Positions 1 to 9,262 are shown, counted from the first letter of the stretch. The stretch is DNA of 64,000 nt from Peribacillus frigoritolerans (GCF_004358755.1 NZ_SMZY01000002.1:744001-808000); one strand, 5' to 3'. A program made the numbers and translations. The notes: generated from the sequence alone by a model not told the origin.

Positions 1-193
1 AGCCTTTTTTCATTTTTGCTTTAATCAGCTTTTCTGCTTCCTTCCTGCATTCTTCCTCGGATTCGAATCCTTTTGTCTTGACCGCTCCGCTTGTCCCTAT
101 TTTTCCGTATGTAATCGTAAAAGTGGTATGATCCGTCTGTATTTTCCAAAATTTATTCGATGATCCATCTTTGTAAACCAAAAGTGTTTCCAT
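1..193 (-). CDS. WGR-domain protein, 3' part cut off by window edge
   Basis: Reading the minus strand from the ATG at 193 gives an open frame to the window edge, about 64 residues without a stop. The sequence KFWKIQ, then TYGKIGTSGAVKTKGF, then an acidic helix ending KLIKAKMKKG matches the WGR fold, a small nucleic-acid-associated domain found alone or joined to other domains in bacteria. The start is supported by a GGGAGGG ribosome binding site just upstream. It lies 138 bp downstream of the SigH-like gene in the same direction. What follows the WGR domain cannot be seen, so the function is unknown. Confidence 0.8.
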   Translation of the reverse strand, partial: METLLVYKDGSSNKFWKIQTDHTTFTITYGKIGTSGAVKTKGFESEEECRKEAEKLIKAKMKKG

Positions 194-330
194 CTCTTTC
201 ACCCTCCCTTTCTATCTATTTTACTTTGAATGAAATCCCTTTTATAGGTAAAAAATAGAAAAAAGCAAAACAAAAAGCATCACCGATTAAAGTCATGCCA
301 TCCATTTTCCTGCTATTCTGATATTTCTCT

Positions 331-981
331 TTATACCAGGCTGTAATCCCGCATCTCCATGTATCTCTCGAGTTTTCGCTTTACCCGCTGGAGTGCATTG
401 TCTATTGATTTAACGTGCTTATTCAGCTCTTCAGAGATTTCAACGTAGGATTGTCCGTCCATGTAAAGGGCCAATACTTTTCTTTCCAGATCGCTCAGCA
501 TTTCAGCCATTTTCATTTCAATGTCCAGCGCTTTTTCCTGGTTGATGATCAAAGTGGCCGGATCCATTGTTTTTGTTCCGGGAATCACATCGAGCAGCGT
601 GTGGTTATCATCTTCAAAAAGAGGCTTGTACAAAGAGACATAGGAATTAAGAGGGGTGTGCTTTTGACGGGTAGCTGTTTTAATGGCCGTAATAATCTGT
701 CTGGTAATGCATAATTCTGCAAACGCCTTGAATGAAGCCTGCTTGTCCACTTTGAAGTCACGAATGGCTTTATAAAGTCCAATCATCCCTTCTTGCACGA
801 TATCTTCCCGTTCTCCGCCAATAAGAAAATATCTGCTTGCTTTGGCCCGGACAAAATTGCGATATTTGCTGATTAAAAAGTCGGTCGATTCTGAATCTCC
901 ATTTTGAACGAGTTCAAGCAAAACCTCATCTGTCAAATCAGCATAACTTGTTATCTTCCTCACTTCTAATGTAACACTCAT
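331..981 (-). CDS. SigH-like RNA polymerase sigma factor (probable paralogue)
   Basis: A 216-residue sigma-70 family protein closely resembling the sporulation sigma factor SigH. Residues 36-80 carry the region-2 core (KYRNFVRAKA, REDIVQEGMIGLYKAIRDF), 81-113 continue with SFKAFAELCITRQIITAI, and 160-205 form region 4 with the helix-turn-helix segment SYVEISEELNKHVKSIDNAL. The ATG at 981 was chosen over a longer frame because GGAGGG lies 6 nt upstream. In B. subtilis sigH sits between yacP and secE/nusG; here the neighbours are a WGR protein and a CPBP protease. That suggests a second, diverged copy that may read a different promoter set. Assignment to the SigH family is firm; paralogue status is inferred from context. 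Confidence 0.88.
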   Translation of the reverse strand: MSVTLEVRKITSYADLTDEVLLELVQNGDSESTDFLISKYRNFVRAKASRYFLIGGEREDIVQEGMIGLYKAIRDFKVDKQASFKAFAELCITRQIITAIKTATRQKHTPLNSYVSLYKPLFEDDNHTLLDVIPGTKTMDPATLIINQEKALDIEMKMAEMLSDLERKVLALYMDGQSYVEISEELNKHVKSIDNALQRVKRKLERYMEMRDYSLV

Positions 982-1303
982 ACAGATCCCTCCGCAGATT
1001 TCATGATGATGATGGTCCCTCTCCAAAAACTAGCAACTAGGAAGTATGTTTATATTACCTCAGATAGAACCTGAAAGATATTCAAAAATATCGACTCTTG
1101 TTTACAGCGGAAGCCATAAAATAAGAAAACATTGCAAGAATAGATATGAAATTTGTCGAATGTTGAAGATTTTTCGTTTTTTTTGTCGGTATTTTGTTTA
1201 AAAAACAGGTTTTAAATGCAGGAAATTTGAATATGGGAGAAGAAAGGATTTTTCCTTCTTTATCAAGAAGAAATAGAAGAACGTATTTTAAAGAGGTGAT
1301 ACT
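982..1303. other. Intergenic region between sigH-like and CPBP genes
   Basis: About 320 bp separate the divergent SigH-like gene and CPBP protease gene. It is AT-rich and must hold both promoters, but no well-matched sigma-A or sigma-H promoter could be picked by eye. The AGAGGTGAT ribosome binding site of the rightward gene lies at its right end. Open frames here look like chance. Confidence 0.5.
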
Positions 1304-1951
1304 GTGCTCGGATATTCGCTGCTTCTTCTTGGCCCCGCCATCATGATTGCTTTTGGACTGCATGCTATGAAAAGTGTCCCCCTGACTTTTAGTCTGTTTT
1401 ACGGCTGGCTTCTGCTGTTCTCAGCTTCAAGCATCCGACAGAGCCTTCAATTTCTTAGAAACAATGCACTCTTAAATAAAGGGGTCTTAACAGGTTTCGG
1501 TACTGGAATCCTCTTTTTATTCCTGATCTTCGGTACCGTTTCAGCTTTCTCTGACTCTTTTTTTGATGCAGAAAAGCTTCAGCAGCAGTTAATAGATTGG
1601 AACTTTACTGGCGGGCATCTCATCTGGCTTATTCTGATCCTGCTGATCGTCAATCCTTTATTGGAAGAATATTATTGGCGGGAATTTATGTACACTAAGC
1701 TGATGCAAAAACTGAGTGTTTTAAAAACCATCCTGATTACATCCTTTTTCTACAGCCTTTATCACCTGCTGTCACTGATCTTCCTGTTTAACTGGCCAAT
1801 CAATCTTCTTGCAGTCATCCCTGTCTTCCTGGCGGGAATGATTTGGGGGTATTTTCGTCATCGATTCCGCTCACTGGTCCCAGCCATTCTGTGTCACATG
1901 CTTTCAGATTTAGGAATTATACTTGTTTACTTGAAATTTTTTCACGTCTAA
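1304..1951 (+). CDS. CPBP family intramembrane metalloprotease
   Basis: A 215-residue, strongly hydrophobic protein with about six membrane segments. It has the CPBP (CAAX protease / bacteriocin-processing) motifs: EEYYWR (E121, E122, R126), H154 in the next helix (YSLYH), and HMLSD (H198, D202). These residues hold zinc and do catalysis in the Rce1/Abi superfamily. The start is a GTG at 1304 behind AGAGGTGAT. It is a single-gene unit and its stop overlaps the convergent small membrane gene by 4 nt. Bacterial CPBP proteins act in peptide maturation, self-immunity or sigma-factor release; the substrate here cannot be told. The SigH-like gene beside it is divergent, not co-transcribed. Confidence 0.85.
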   Translation: MLGYSLLLLGPAIMIAFGLHAMKSVPLTFSLFYGWLLLFSASSIRQSLQFLRNNALLNKGVLTGFGTGILFLFLIFGTVSAFSDSFFDAEKLQQQLIDWNFTGGHLIWLILILLIVNPLLEEYYWREFMYTKLMQKLSVLKTILITSFFYSLYHLLSLIFLFNWPINLLAVIPVFLAGMIWGYFRHRFRSLVPAILCHMLSDLGIILVYLKFFHV

Positions 1952-2325
1952 TGCTTCACCTGTACTTCCTTTCTGACTTTTGCAGGCTCATCGGGTTTTC
2001 GATGAGGGAAAAAGAACCAGTAGAGATGCTTTCCTGCCGCGTTTATCCCGTGATAAACAAGTCCTCCCAGAAGAACAAAAAGAATCAAAACAGCAAGCGC
2101 AATGAAATCATCCCCAGCTCCCCCATCGAAGTTGTTTTTCTCCATAAGCATGCCTAAAAAATACATGCAAAATAAAAGGATTACTATGTAAATAGCCAAA
2201 TCACCATATACACCGTCCAGAATGGAATCATAAATCATAAAACCAGAAAATATGATGCCTGCAAGGAGGATGAATAGAAAGATCAGCTGTGCCAAACCGA
2301 GAAAAAAACGGCTTACTTTTTTCAA
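1948..2325 (-). CDS. Small membrane protein of unknown function
   Basis: A 125-residue protein that I do not recognise. It has about three hydrophobic segments (roughly residues 8-32, 42-60 and 75-93), an internal glycine/acid loop (NNFDGGAGDDF) and a basic cytoplasmic-looking tail (FFPHRKPDEPAKVRKEV). Its ATG overlaps the stop of the upstream DMT transporter gene by 4 nt (ATGA), so the two are probably translated together and the protein may assist or accompany that transporter. No catalytic motif is visible. Confidence 0.7.
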   Translation of the reverse strand: MKKVSRFFLGLAQLIFLFILLAGIIFSGFMIYDSILDGVYGDLAIYIVILLFCMYFLGMLMEKNNFDGGAGDDFIALAVLILFVLLGGLVYHGINAAGKHLYWFFFPHRKPDEPAKVRKEVQVKH

Positions 2326-3257
2326 CGATAAAACTCCTTATCTCTTAAAATTGACTGCTGTTCAGCTGAAATAGGTCTTGCAGACAAGTAGACCCCCGCT
2401 ATGACAGATATTCCCCCTGCAAGCTGATACCACATTAATGTTTCACCAATAAATAAAACAGCAAAGATAACGGCAAAGACTGGAATCAAGTTCAGAAAAA
2501 TTCCCGCTTTATTTGCACCAACTTTAACAACAGCCGTGTTCCAGGAAATAAATGCAACAATCGATGCAAATACCCCTGTATAAAAAATGGTAAAAATCGC
2601 AGATCCTGACCAAACAACAGGGATCTTTAAAATGAAAGTCTCGTAAAAAGCCAGCGGAGACAGAACGAGAATCCCGACAGCCATACAAACGAAAAATGTG
2701 CTGTAGCCGGGCAAAATTCCTGTATACCGCTTTATTAAAATCGAATAAATGCTCCAGCAGACAACAGCTGCAAGTACAATAAAATCACCAGAATTAAACG
2801 AGAAATTGACAAGAACAGCAAGCGATCCTTTTGAAAGAATAAAAAGTAGTCCTGCAAGTGAAAGAACGGTTCCGATCATCTGATTTCTGTTCAAGCTCTC
2901 TCTAAGAATGAAAAACGAGAGAATATAAATCATGATTGGAGTTGACGTATTCACTAACGAAGCATTAATGGATGTTGTATAATGCAGCGCAAGATAAAGA
3001 AGGCTGTTAAAGCCCGCAATACCTGTAATAGACATTAGAATCAGGATGTGCCAGTTCTTTTTTAGCAGGGCATGCTCTTTTTTCAGGTGTGGCCACGCAA
3101 ATGGCAGAAAGATGATGAAAGCTGTACACCACCTGAGCACTGAGAGGGTAAATGGCGGCATGCTGTCCGTTGCCGCACGGCCGATGACAAAATTTCCTCC
3201 CCATAAAATCGTCGCAAGAACTAAAAGAAAATAAGGGTTTCGTTTATTCAAAGCCAT
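2322..3257 (-). CDS. EamA family (DMT) transporter
   Basis: A 311-residue integral membrane protein with ten predicted helices in two repeated EamA halves. The first half begins ILWGGNFVIGRA, the typical EamA opening, and the second begins WSIYSILIKRY. The drug/metabolite transporter superfamily exports amino acids, metabolites or drugs by proton exchange; the substrate cannot be read from sequence. The start at 3257 has AAGGA a few bases upstream. It is the first gene of a two-gene unit with the small membrane protein. A second, different EamA gene lies at 31.3 kb. Confidence 0.88.
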   Translation of the reverse strand: MALNKRNPYFLLVLATILWGGNFVIGRAATDSMPPFTLSVLRWCTAFIIFLPFAWPHLKKEHALLKKNWHILILMSITGIAGFNSLLYLALHYTTSINASLVNTSTPIMIYILSFFILRESLNRNQMIGTVLSLAGLLFILSKGSLAVLVNFSFNSGDFIVLAAVVCWSIYSILIKRYTGILPGYSTFFVCMAVGILVLSPLAFYETFILKIPVVWSGSAIFTIFYTGVFASIVAFISWNTAVVKVGANKAGIFLNLIPVFAVIFAVLFIGETLMWYQLAGGISVIAGVYLSARPISAEQQSILRDKEFYR

Positions 3258-3415
3258 TCAGTCCTTATCTGGATTTAACTTAAGCTATTAGACTTCTCTG
3301 ATAAGGTCTGACTTTCCTTCTTTTAATTGAAAGAATTATTTGGGTCTAATGAAAGCAGCTGCCGCATTATAGGCTGATTATGAAGTTTCAGAAAACAATA
3401 GATTATTTTTGCCTC

Positions 3416-4045
3416 TTATTTTCTCTTCATCTTCTCTTCAATCAAGTCTAAAACTCTCTCATAATAAGCATCTTCATGAGGTACGAATCCCGTTTTATCT
3501 ACTTCCGTTTGTATTGTTCTTCTAGTGTCATCCTGGTCCACTTCGAAACCTTCCACAAGAAGACTGCTTCTTCTGCTTGAAATAAGCTCTCTAAATGAAT
3601 GTAAATCTGCCCGAACCATTCCGGATACTTCTTCTTTTTGCAAGGTGAATGCCTCAAATGACAGATTGAATGGATAGAAATACACATGGGCAATTTCATT
3701 ATCATTCAAGTCTGTTTGGGATACACAATACTTCATCACATCCAGCAGAACCAGCTCTGAGAAGGAAACATGAATGCCGATTTCTTCTTCAACTTCGCGT
3801 GTCCCATCCTCAATCGTTTCATGGGCCAGGATGTGGCCTGCAGCCGTAATATCAAATAGATTTGGATAATCTTTTTTCTCTTTGCTCCGCAGCTGAAAAT
3901 AGAGATACACCCTGTCGTTTTCTATTCCTGCAAACCAGCAGTGAAACGTTTCATGCCAGTGACCTATCTTATGTACTTCTGCACGGGATGCTGTTCCAAT
4001 TGGATTTTGATTTTCATCAAAAATACGCAGTACTTCTTGTTCCAT
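3416..4045 (-). CDS. Nudix hydrolase
   Basis: A 209-residue protein of the Nudix superfamily, which cleaves nucleoside diphosphates linked to another moiety using a divalent metal. The Nudix box is at residues 70-91 (GHILAHE..., then REVEEEIGI). It has one residue fewer between the first Glu and the REVEEE helix than the textbook spacing, as in the IPP-isomerase-like cytoplasmic Nudix proteins of bacilli (SAGHLLAGE type). It follows the 4058-4807 gene by 12 nt in the same direction, so the pair is probably an operon. The substrate is unknown; the C-terminal helical extension may set specificity. Confidence 0.87.
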   Translation of the reverse strand: MEQEVLRIFDENQNPIGTASRAEVHKIGHWHETFHCWFAGIENDRVYLYFQLRSKEKKDYPNLFDITAAGHILAHETIEDGTREVEEEIGIHVSFSELVLLDVMKYCVSQTDLNDNEIAHVYFYPFNLSFEAFTLQKEEVSGMVRADLHSFRELISSRRSSLLVEGFEVDQDDTRRTIQTEVDKTGFVPHEDAYYERVLDLIEEKMKRK

Positions 4046-4057
4046 TTTAATGACCTC

Positions 4058-4807
4058 TCAGTTCTGCTCTTTCAAATCTTTATAAATTGTCAGCGTCTCT
4101 ATGAGAAATTCTCTATCGTAACCCGTCTTCTGATAAATACGATCAACCCATTTTTCTATGCTCTCTGCATCCGGATCCTCGAACAATCCATTTTGGGTGC
4201 TTAAGAAGCTTTTCCAATTATAAAATTCCCAATGGGCTGTTTCTTCTCCATGTTGAACTCTTTTTTCTAAAAGCGGCTCCCGCTTGATTGAATTTTGTGA
4301 GTGTTCGGCAGCAGCCAGAAACTGTGTTCGTTCAATAGGAGCAGTCTGATAGATTTGTTCGGACGACTTTCCATTCGGACGATAGTATGTAATTTTCACA
4401 TCCTCCCCGCTGGGTTCCACTCTTATTTCTGCACCAGGGAAAAAATTCTTTAGTTTTTCCGAAGTGAAATCCTCTGCTTGAGTGTCTATCAATATCGGAT
4501 TCAGCCACTGATCCCCTAAATCGCACAAATATCTTCTGCCGCTTTCATCCAGCGCGATGACAGCTCCGTGATCTTCTCCAATCGGGTATGCATCGATTCC
4601 CCTATTTGCAAACTCATCCAGCAGCCAGATGGATAAATCAAAACAGTTGCCTGTTATGCCATACTGTTCCTTATGTTCCTCCATTAAAAAAACATCTCTC
4701 TGCTTTTTTGAACCAGATCTCCTGTAATACCATGCCTTAGTGAGGGTTTCCATCGGAAATTTATCGAATTTTCTCCAGACTGACAAGATTTCTTCTGTTG
4801 CTTTCAT
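4058..4807 (-). CDS. Uncharacterised protein with a Cys-His-Asp transglutaminase/NAT-like core
   Basis: A 249-residue soluble protein not assigned to a named family. Residues 52-100 read GNCFDLSIWLLDEF, then DHGAVIAL, then YLCDLGDQW. The order C55, H80, D96 and the local patterns resemble the cysteine-protease-like core of transglutaminases and arylamine N-acetyltransferases (GG-x-C, H-x-x-x-V, DVG). I infer such a fold with a possible acyl-transfer or amidase activity; the C-terminal half is unlike NAT. It sits 12 nt upstream of the Nudix gene. Confidence 0.7.
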   Translation of the reverse strand: MKATEEILSVWRKFDKFPMETLTKAWYYRRSGSKKQRDVFLMEEHKEQYGITGNCFDLSIWLLDEFANRGIDAYPIGEDHGAVIALDESGRRYLCDLGDQWLNPILIDTQAEDFTSEKLKNFFPGAEIRVEPSGEDVKITYYRPNGKSSEQIYQTAPIERTQFLAAAEHSQNSIKREPLLEKRVQHGEETAHWEFYNWKSFLSTQNGLFEDPDAESIEKWVDRIYQKTGYDREFLIETLTIYKDLKEQN

Positions 4808-4836
4808 TTTGCATCACCTTCCTTTTCACTATAAAT

Positions 4837-4857
4837 AGACCAGGTTTCCCTGGTCTG
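4837..4857 (-). terminator. Probable terminator of the acyl-CoA synthetase gene
   Basis: Inverted repeat AGACCAGG / CCTGGTCT with a 4-nt loop, just past the stop of the minus-strand acyl-CoA synthetase. The following T stretch (TCTATTTAT) is poor, so termination may be partial. Confidence 0.5.
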
Positions 4858-4871
4858 TTGCACCAGCTTTT

Positions 4872-6461
4872 TCAGTTTACAAACTTCTCCTTTTCCTTCC
4901 AGAACTCCTTCCGAAGATGAACTTTTTGAATTTTGCCTGAAGCCGTTTTAGGCAGCTCATCTGTAAAGATCACTTTCGTCGGTGCTTTAAAATGAGCAAG
5001 CTTGCTCCGCGCAAAGGCGATCAGTTCTTCTTCGCTTGTCAGCAGTCCGTCTTTTATAACAACTATAGCCTGAGGTGTTTCTCCCCATTTTTCATGCGGG
5101 ACTGAAATAACAGCTACCTCCTGCACGGCAGGATGTTCGTACAGTACGCCTTCCACTTCAATTGAAGAGATGTTTTCTCCTCCGCTGATGATAATATCTT
5201 TTTTCCGATCAGCAATTTCAATGTTTCCGTCCTCATCCACAACCGCCATGTCCCCTGTATAGTACCAGCCGCCGCGAATGACTTCATCTGTTCCTTCCTG
5301 GTTGTTCCAATAGCCTTCCATTACGCCGTTTCCGCGTACCGCAATTTCTCCGATTTCCTGACTGTTGGGCTTAACTTCCTCTCCAAACTCATTAAAAACT
5401 CTTACATCGCTCCCAATGAACGGATAGCCTGCTTTTGCTTTTAAGCGATATTTTTCCTCAGGCTGAAGATGCTGCTGTGTATCACGGATGATGGATGTTG
5501 TTATGAGCGGAGATGCTTCTGTCATGCCATAGACCTGGATGAACTCCCACTTCAATTCCTCTTCCACCCGCTTTACAAATGCAGGAGGCGGGGCAGAGCC
5601 AGCAATTACAATTCGAATATCCTGCGGCTGCTTTGAATAGCCGTTCACTTCCGCGTATTGCAGAAGACTGTTTAAAACCGTTGGAGCCATGTGCATGACA
5701 GTCACGCCATAGTCATTGATCTTTCTAAAAATATCACCCGGCTGCACTTTTCGAAGACAGACCTGTGTTGCTCCATTTGCGGTGTAATAAAATGGCGAAC
5801 CCCATCCATTCACATGAAACATCGGCAGCACGTGAAGAAGAATATCACGGTCTGAAACCCGAAGATGATGCATGGATGAAAGCGCGTGCAAATAGTTGCT
5901 CCGATGGGTCAGCATAACCCCTTTAGGCTTGCCGGTCGTCCCGCTCGTATAAAGAAGAGTGGCCAAATCATCCTCCTCCATTTCAGGTCGTCCGATTCCA
6001 TCTTTTTCATATTTGCTCAGCCACTGCTCATAAGCGATCGGACCATTTCCGCTGATTTCAAGACCGTGAACAATAATGCTTTTAACCGTTTTCAGCTGAT
6101 CTTTTACAGGTTCAATCTGTGAATAAAGTTCATGATCAACAAACAATACTTTCGTTTCACTGTGGTTTAAAATGTACACATAATCTTCCGGAATCAGCCT
6201 CGTATTCAGCGGAACGATAACCGCTCCAAGCTGAAGGACGCCGTAAAATCCCTCGTACATTTCAGATGAGTTTGGTGCTAGATAAGCAACGCGGTCCCCT
6301 TTTTCAATCCCTAAATCCATCAGCCCCCGCGAAAGCTGATTGACTCTTTCATTTACTTCTGCGTATGTAAATTCTTTTAACTCATCAATCACAGCTGTTT
6401 TATCCCTGTATAGCTTCACAGCCCGATCCAAAAACTGAGGCAGCAGCAAAGGCACCTTCAT
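4872..6461 (-). CDS. AMP-forming acyl-CoA synthetase (long/medium-chain fatty acid type)
   Basis: A 529-residue member of the ANL adenylating superfamily, activating a carboxylate to acyl-AMP and then to acyl-CoA. Motifs: P-loop-like YTSGTTGKPKG at residues 171-181, the A5-type core QVYGMTEASP, the A7 motif YYTGDMA, the hinge ADRKKDIIISGGENIS and the C-terminal catalytic Lys in PKTASGKIQK. Length and motifs fit fatty acyl-CoA ligases. The ATG at 6461 is favoured over an upstream in-frame start because AAGGGG lies 9 nt before it. It is a single-gene unit; there are no beta-oxidation genes beside it, so the chain-length preference is open. Confidence 0.88.
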   Translation of the reverse strand: MKVPLLLPQFLDRAVKLYRDKTAVIDELKEFTYAEVNERVNQLSRGLMDLGIEKGDRVAYLAPNSSEMYEGFYGVLQLGAVIVPLNTRLIPEDYVYILNHSETKVLFVDHELYSQIEPVKDQLKTVKSIIVHGLEISGNGPIAYEQWLSKYEKDGIGRPEMEEDDLATLLYTSGTTGKPKGVMLTHRSNYLHALSSMHHLRVSDRDILLHVLPMFHVNGWGSPFYYTANGATQVCLRKVQPGDIFRKINDYGVTVMHMAPTVLNSLLQYAEVNGYSKQPQDIRIVIAGSAPPPAFVKRVEEELKWEFIQVYGMTEASPLITTSIIRDTQQHLQPEEKYRLKAKAGYPFIGSDVRVFNEFGEEVKPNSQEIGEIAVRGNGVMEGYWNNQEGTDEVIRGGWYYTGDMAVVDEDGNIEIADRKKDIIISGGENISSIEVEGVLYEHPAVQEVAVISVPHEKWGETPQAIVVIKDGLLTSEEELIAFARSKLAHFKAPTKVIFTDELPKTASGKIQKVHLRKEFWKEKEKFVN

Positions 6462-6558
6462 TTCTCCATCCCCTTTTTCGTCTAAATATTCAATTATTTT
6501 CAAAATCATTATAGCATATCTGAGAGAAGGTGTTATATAACAAGTGTGATGTATATGA

Positions 6559-6594
6559 AAAGAAACCGGCGCAGACGTGCACCGGCTTCTTTCT
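6559..6594 (-). terminator. Rho-independent terminator of the MFS gene
   Basis: GC-rich inverted repeat GAAGCCGGTGC / GCGCCGGTTTC on the minus strand, followed by CTTTTC, right after the MFS stop codon. Confidence 0.75.
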
Positions 6595-7816
6595 ATTCAT
6601 TATCAACTTTAGTTTTAAGTCTTAAGTCCAGCCGTCTTCTAAAGGCAAACACAGCTGAACCGAGGAGAAGCAAGGCGGAAACGGCAAAAACAATCTGCAC
6701 ACTTGTCTGCTCTGTCAAATAGCCAAACAGCAGGGATGCGACGCCGAATGTTAAAGAAAGCATGGCACCCTGTGCTGCATAAACCTTTGGAAGCTGATCA
6801 GCTGATGCATTACTTTGCAGCAGGGTCTGCATGGCTATGGACTTCAGCTGTTCCTTCACTCCGAAGGCAAAGGCGAGGAAAAGAGCAAGCATTGGTATGG
6901 TCGTGAACCCAAACAGAATAGTACAAAGGCTTAACCCAAATCCTGCAGCCATAATGATGCTGCTGAGTTTTCCACGTATAAAAGCAGATGCTTTCAAACC
7001 AATGAATCCCCCGAGGATCAAGCCAAGAAAAAAGCTGGCATTGATATAGCCCCACCATTCCTCTTCCATCTGCAGCTGTTCTTTTACATAGATATAGATA
7101 ATCGCTGCTATCCAGACGACAAAGGCAATGGATTCAATAAAAGCAATGATGCTCAGTGTTTTTAAGGTTGGATTTTTCCAAATGAAGACCCAGCCTTCTT
7201 TTAGAGAGTACCATTTCGTTTTTGGAGCCCGACTATGATTTGCAGCAGAATGCTGTTCTCTAATTTGCATCATCAACACCGATGAAATGACAAACAATCC
7301 GAATGTTACCCAGATCACATTACTTCCCCCGATTGAAGCAGCCAGTATTCCCCCTATTGCCCAGCCGCCAAGCTGAACAGACTGATCCAAAACCGAAACA
7401 AGGCTGTTGGCTTTAACAAGTTCCTCTGATGGAACCAATCTAGGCAGCATTGCACTTACAGCGGGAGCTGCCCAGCCATCCAGAAAAGAGATGACAAATA
7501 CGAAGATGAAAATCAGATATACAGGCCCTGATTGACCAGTGAACTCATTAAACAGCGCCAGCATGAAGAGGATTCCCGTCTTCCCCGACTGCGAAATAAC
7601 CAGCAGTGTTTTAAGCGGATATTTATCAATCAGGATAGGGGCTAAAAATCCGCTGATAAAATGGCCGATTGTGACAGTAAAAGGAACAGCCGCTATTAAG
7701 ACGGCAGAACCTGTATATAAGTAAAGCAGTGTAATCAAACCAATTATATAAAAGACATCTCCGCCACCAGCTATTGATTGACCGAGCCAAAGAAAGCGAA
7801 ACGATTTATTTTTCAT
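6593..7816 (-). CDS. MFS transporter
   Basis: A 407-residue major facilitator with twelve predicted helices. It opens FLWLGQSIAGGGDVFYIIGL, typical of the MFS subgroup annotated as macrolide- or enterobactin-type exporters in Firmicutes, and has a central cytoplasmic loop near residues 190-210. The start was set at the ATG at 7816, behind AGAGGGG, rather than the longer in-frame start 60 nt upstream. Single gene with its own terminator. Likely a drug or metabolite exporter; the substrate is unknown. Confidence 0.85.
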   Translation of the reverse strand: MKNKSFRFLWLGQSIAGGGDVFYIIGLITLLYLYTGSAVLIAAVPFTVTIGHFISGFLAPILIDKYPLKTLLVISQSGKTGILFMLALFNEFTGQSGPVYLIFIFVFVISFLDGWAAPAVSAMLPRLVPSEELVKANSLVSVLDQSVQLGGWAIGGILAASIGGSNVIWVTFGLFVISSVLMMQIREQHSAANHSRAPKTKWYSLKEGWVFIWKNPTLKTLSIIAFIESIAFVVWIAAIIYIYVKEQLQMEEEWWGYINASFFLGLILGGFIGLKASAFIRGKLSSIIMAAGFGLSLCTILFGFTTIPMLALFLAFAFGVKEQLKSIAMQTLLQSNASADQLPKVYAAQGAMLSLTFGVASLLFGYLTEQTSVQIVFAVSALLLLGSAVFAFRRRLDLRLKTKVDNE

Positions 7817-8092
7817 GTAAACTACCCCTCTTTCTTTATATATAGGGCAGGTTCTTACATTGGACTTCCCCTCCACAATAAATTTCAGGCTATACCGCAG
7901 AGAATGTTAAGTAATTTGTACGCTATCCGATAATTAGAAAGGATGCCTTTTTTCCATTCTCTTACTCTTATCCTACTTTACCAGCAAAGATTTTTGAATA
8001 TTTTTTTAAAATCCGCTTTCAAGAGGTTATTTCATTGTAGATTTTGGGTACATCTACTATGTTGTACACCAATTAAATAGAGGAGCCACATC

Positions 8093-9262
8093 ATGTTTAT
8101 CAGAATTCTTAAATCATACGACTATTCGTTAATAGCAGCCATTTTCTTATTAAGCACATTCGGCCTTCTAATGGTCTACAGTTCAAGCATGATCACATCC
8201 ATTCTAAGGTATGATGTGACGAGCAGCTATTTTTTCAAAAAGCAGAGTATTTCCCTGCTAATAGGTTTCATTATGTTTGCCGCACTTTCTTTTTTTCCAT
8301 ATAAAATCTTTCTTCAGAAAAAAATGATCAAGCTCTTATTTTACATATCGATTGGCTCTTTATTGTTTGTCATGATTTTTGGGCACACAGCCGGAAATGC
8401 TCAAAGCTGGGTAAAATTAGGCGGAGCAGCGATTCAGCCCGCAGAGTTTGCGAAGATGTGGGTCATTATTTATTTATCAGCACTGCTTGCAAAAAAACAG
8501 AGATATATGGATGATTTCTACAATGCCATTCTGCCGCCAGTTATATTTGTTGTCGTGATTTTCATTTTAATTTTGCTGCAGCCCGACTTTGGAACTGCAC
8601 TCATTATTTTATTGAATGCAGCGATCATCATTCTTTGTTCAGGAATTACGCTTAAAAGCTTTATCAAATTATCAGCCTTTACAGTGATGGCCGTTTCAAT
8701 CGGGCTTATGCTTTTATTTATCACAAATAAATTAGCGGACGTCTTCTCATCCGAGAGAATTTCAAGATTTACAGGTTTTTTAGATCCCTTTGAAAATATC
8801 GCCGATTCAGGCTATCAGCTTGTCAGCTCTTATTATGCAATTAACAGCGGCGGCATGCTCGGGCTTGGCCTTGGAAACAGCATTCAAAAATATGGTTACT
8901 TGCCGGAAAGTCATACGGATTTTATTATGGCGGTCATCAGTGAAGAGCTTGGCTTGTTCGGAGTGCTCTTTGTCATCGGACTGATTGCGTTTATCGTGTT
9001 AAAAGGCTTTGCCATCAGCAAAGCTTGTCCGGATCCATTCGGCTCACTCCTTGCCATTGGCATTTCATCCATGATTGGAATTCAGGCCCTCGTCAATCTT
9101 GGTGCGGTAGCCGGTCTGCTTCCAATTACGGGTGTTACCCTTCCATTTGTAAGCTACGGAGGGTCATCACTGATTCTGCTCTGTATATCTGCGGGAATGC
9201 TTGTGAATATTTCGATGATGAATACCTTTAAGCAGACCTACAGCAAGCCACAGGCTGCATAA
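8093..9262 (+). CDS. SEDS-family peptidoglycan glycosyltransferase (FtsW/RodA/SpoVE)
   Basis: A 389-residue, ten-helix SEDS protein that polymerises lipid II glycan strands with a partner class B PBP. Family signatures: AQSWVKLGG, IQPAEFAKM, LQPDFGTA, LPESHTDFIMAVISEELG (containing the catalytic Asp of SEDS proteins) and LPFVSYGGSSL near the C-terminus. The DGYQL-like loop SGYQLVSSYYAI and GNSIQKYGYLPE look nearer FtsW than RodA. No PBP or division gene is adjacent and it has its own terminator, so it is probably an additional SEDS paralogue; whether it serves division, elongation or spore cortex cannot be told here. Confidence 0.9.
   Translation: MFIRILKSYDYSLIAAIFLLSTFGLLMVYSSSMITSILRYDVTSSYFFKKQSISLLIGFIMFAALSFFPYKIFLQKKMIKLLFYISIGSLLFVMIFGHTAGNAQSWVKLGGAAIQPAEFAKMWVIIYLSALLAKKQRYMDDFYNAILPPVIFVVVIFILILLQPDFGTALIILLNAAIIILCSGITLKSFIKLSAFTVMAVSIGLMLLFITNKLADVFSSERISRFTGFLDPFENIADSGYQLVSSYYAINSGGMLGLGLGNSIQKYGYLPESHTDFIMAVISEELGLFGVLFVIGLIAFIVLKGFAISKACPDPFGSLLAIGISSMIGIQALVNLGAVAGLLPITGVTLPFVSYGGSSLILLCISAGMLVNISMMNTFKQTYSKPQAA

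Noticed and set aside
1082-1363. 93-residue minus-strand ORF
   Set aside because: Overlaps the CPBP gene start region, has no ribosome binding site and low-complexity composition.
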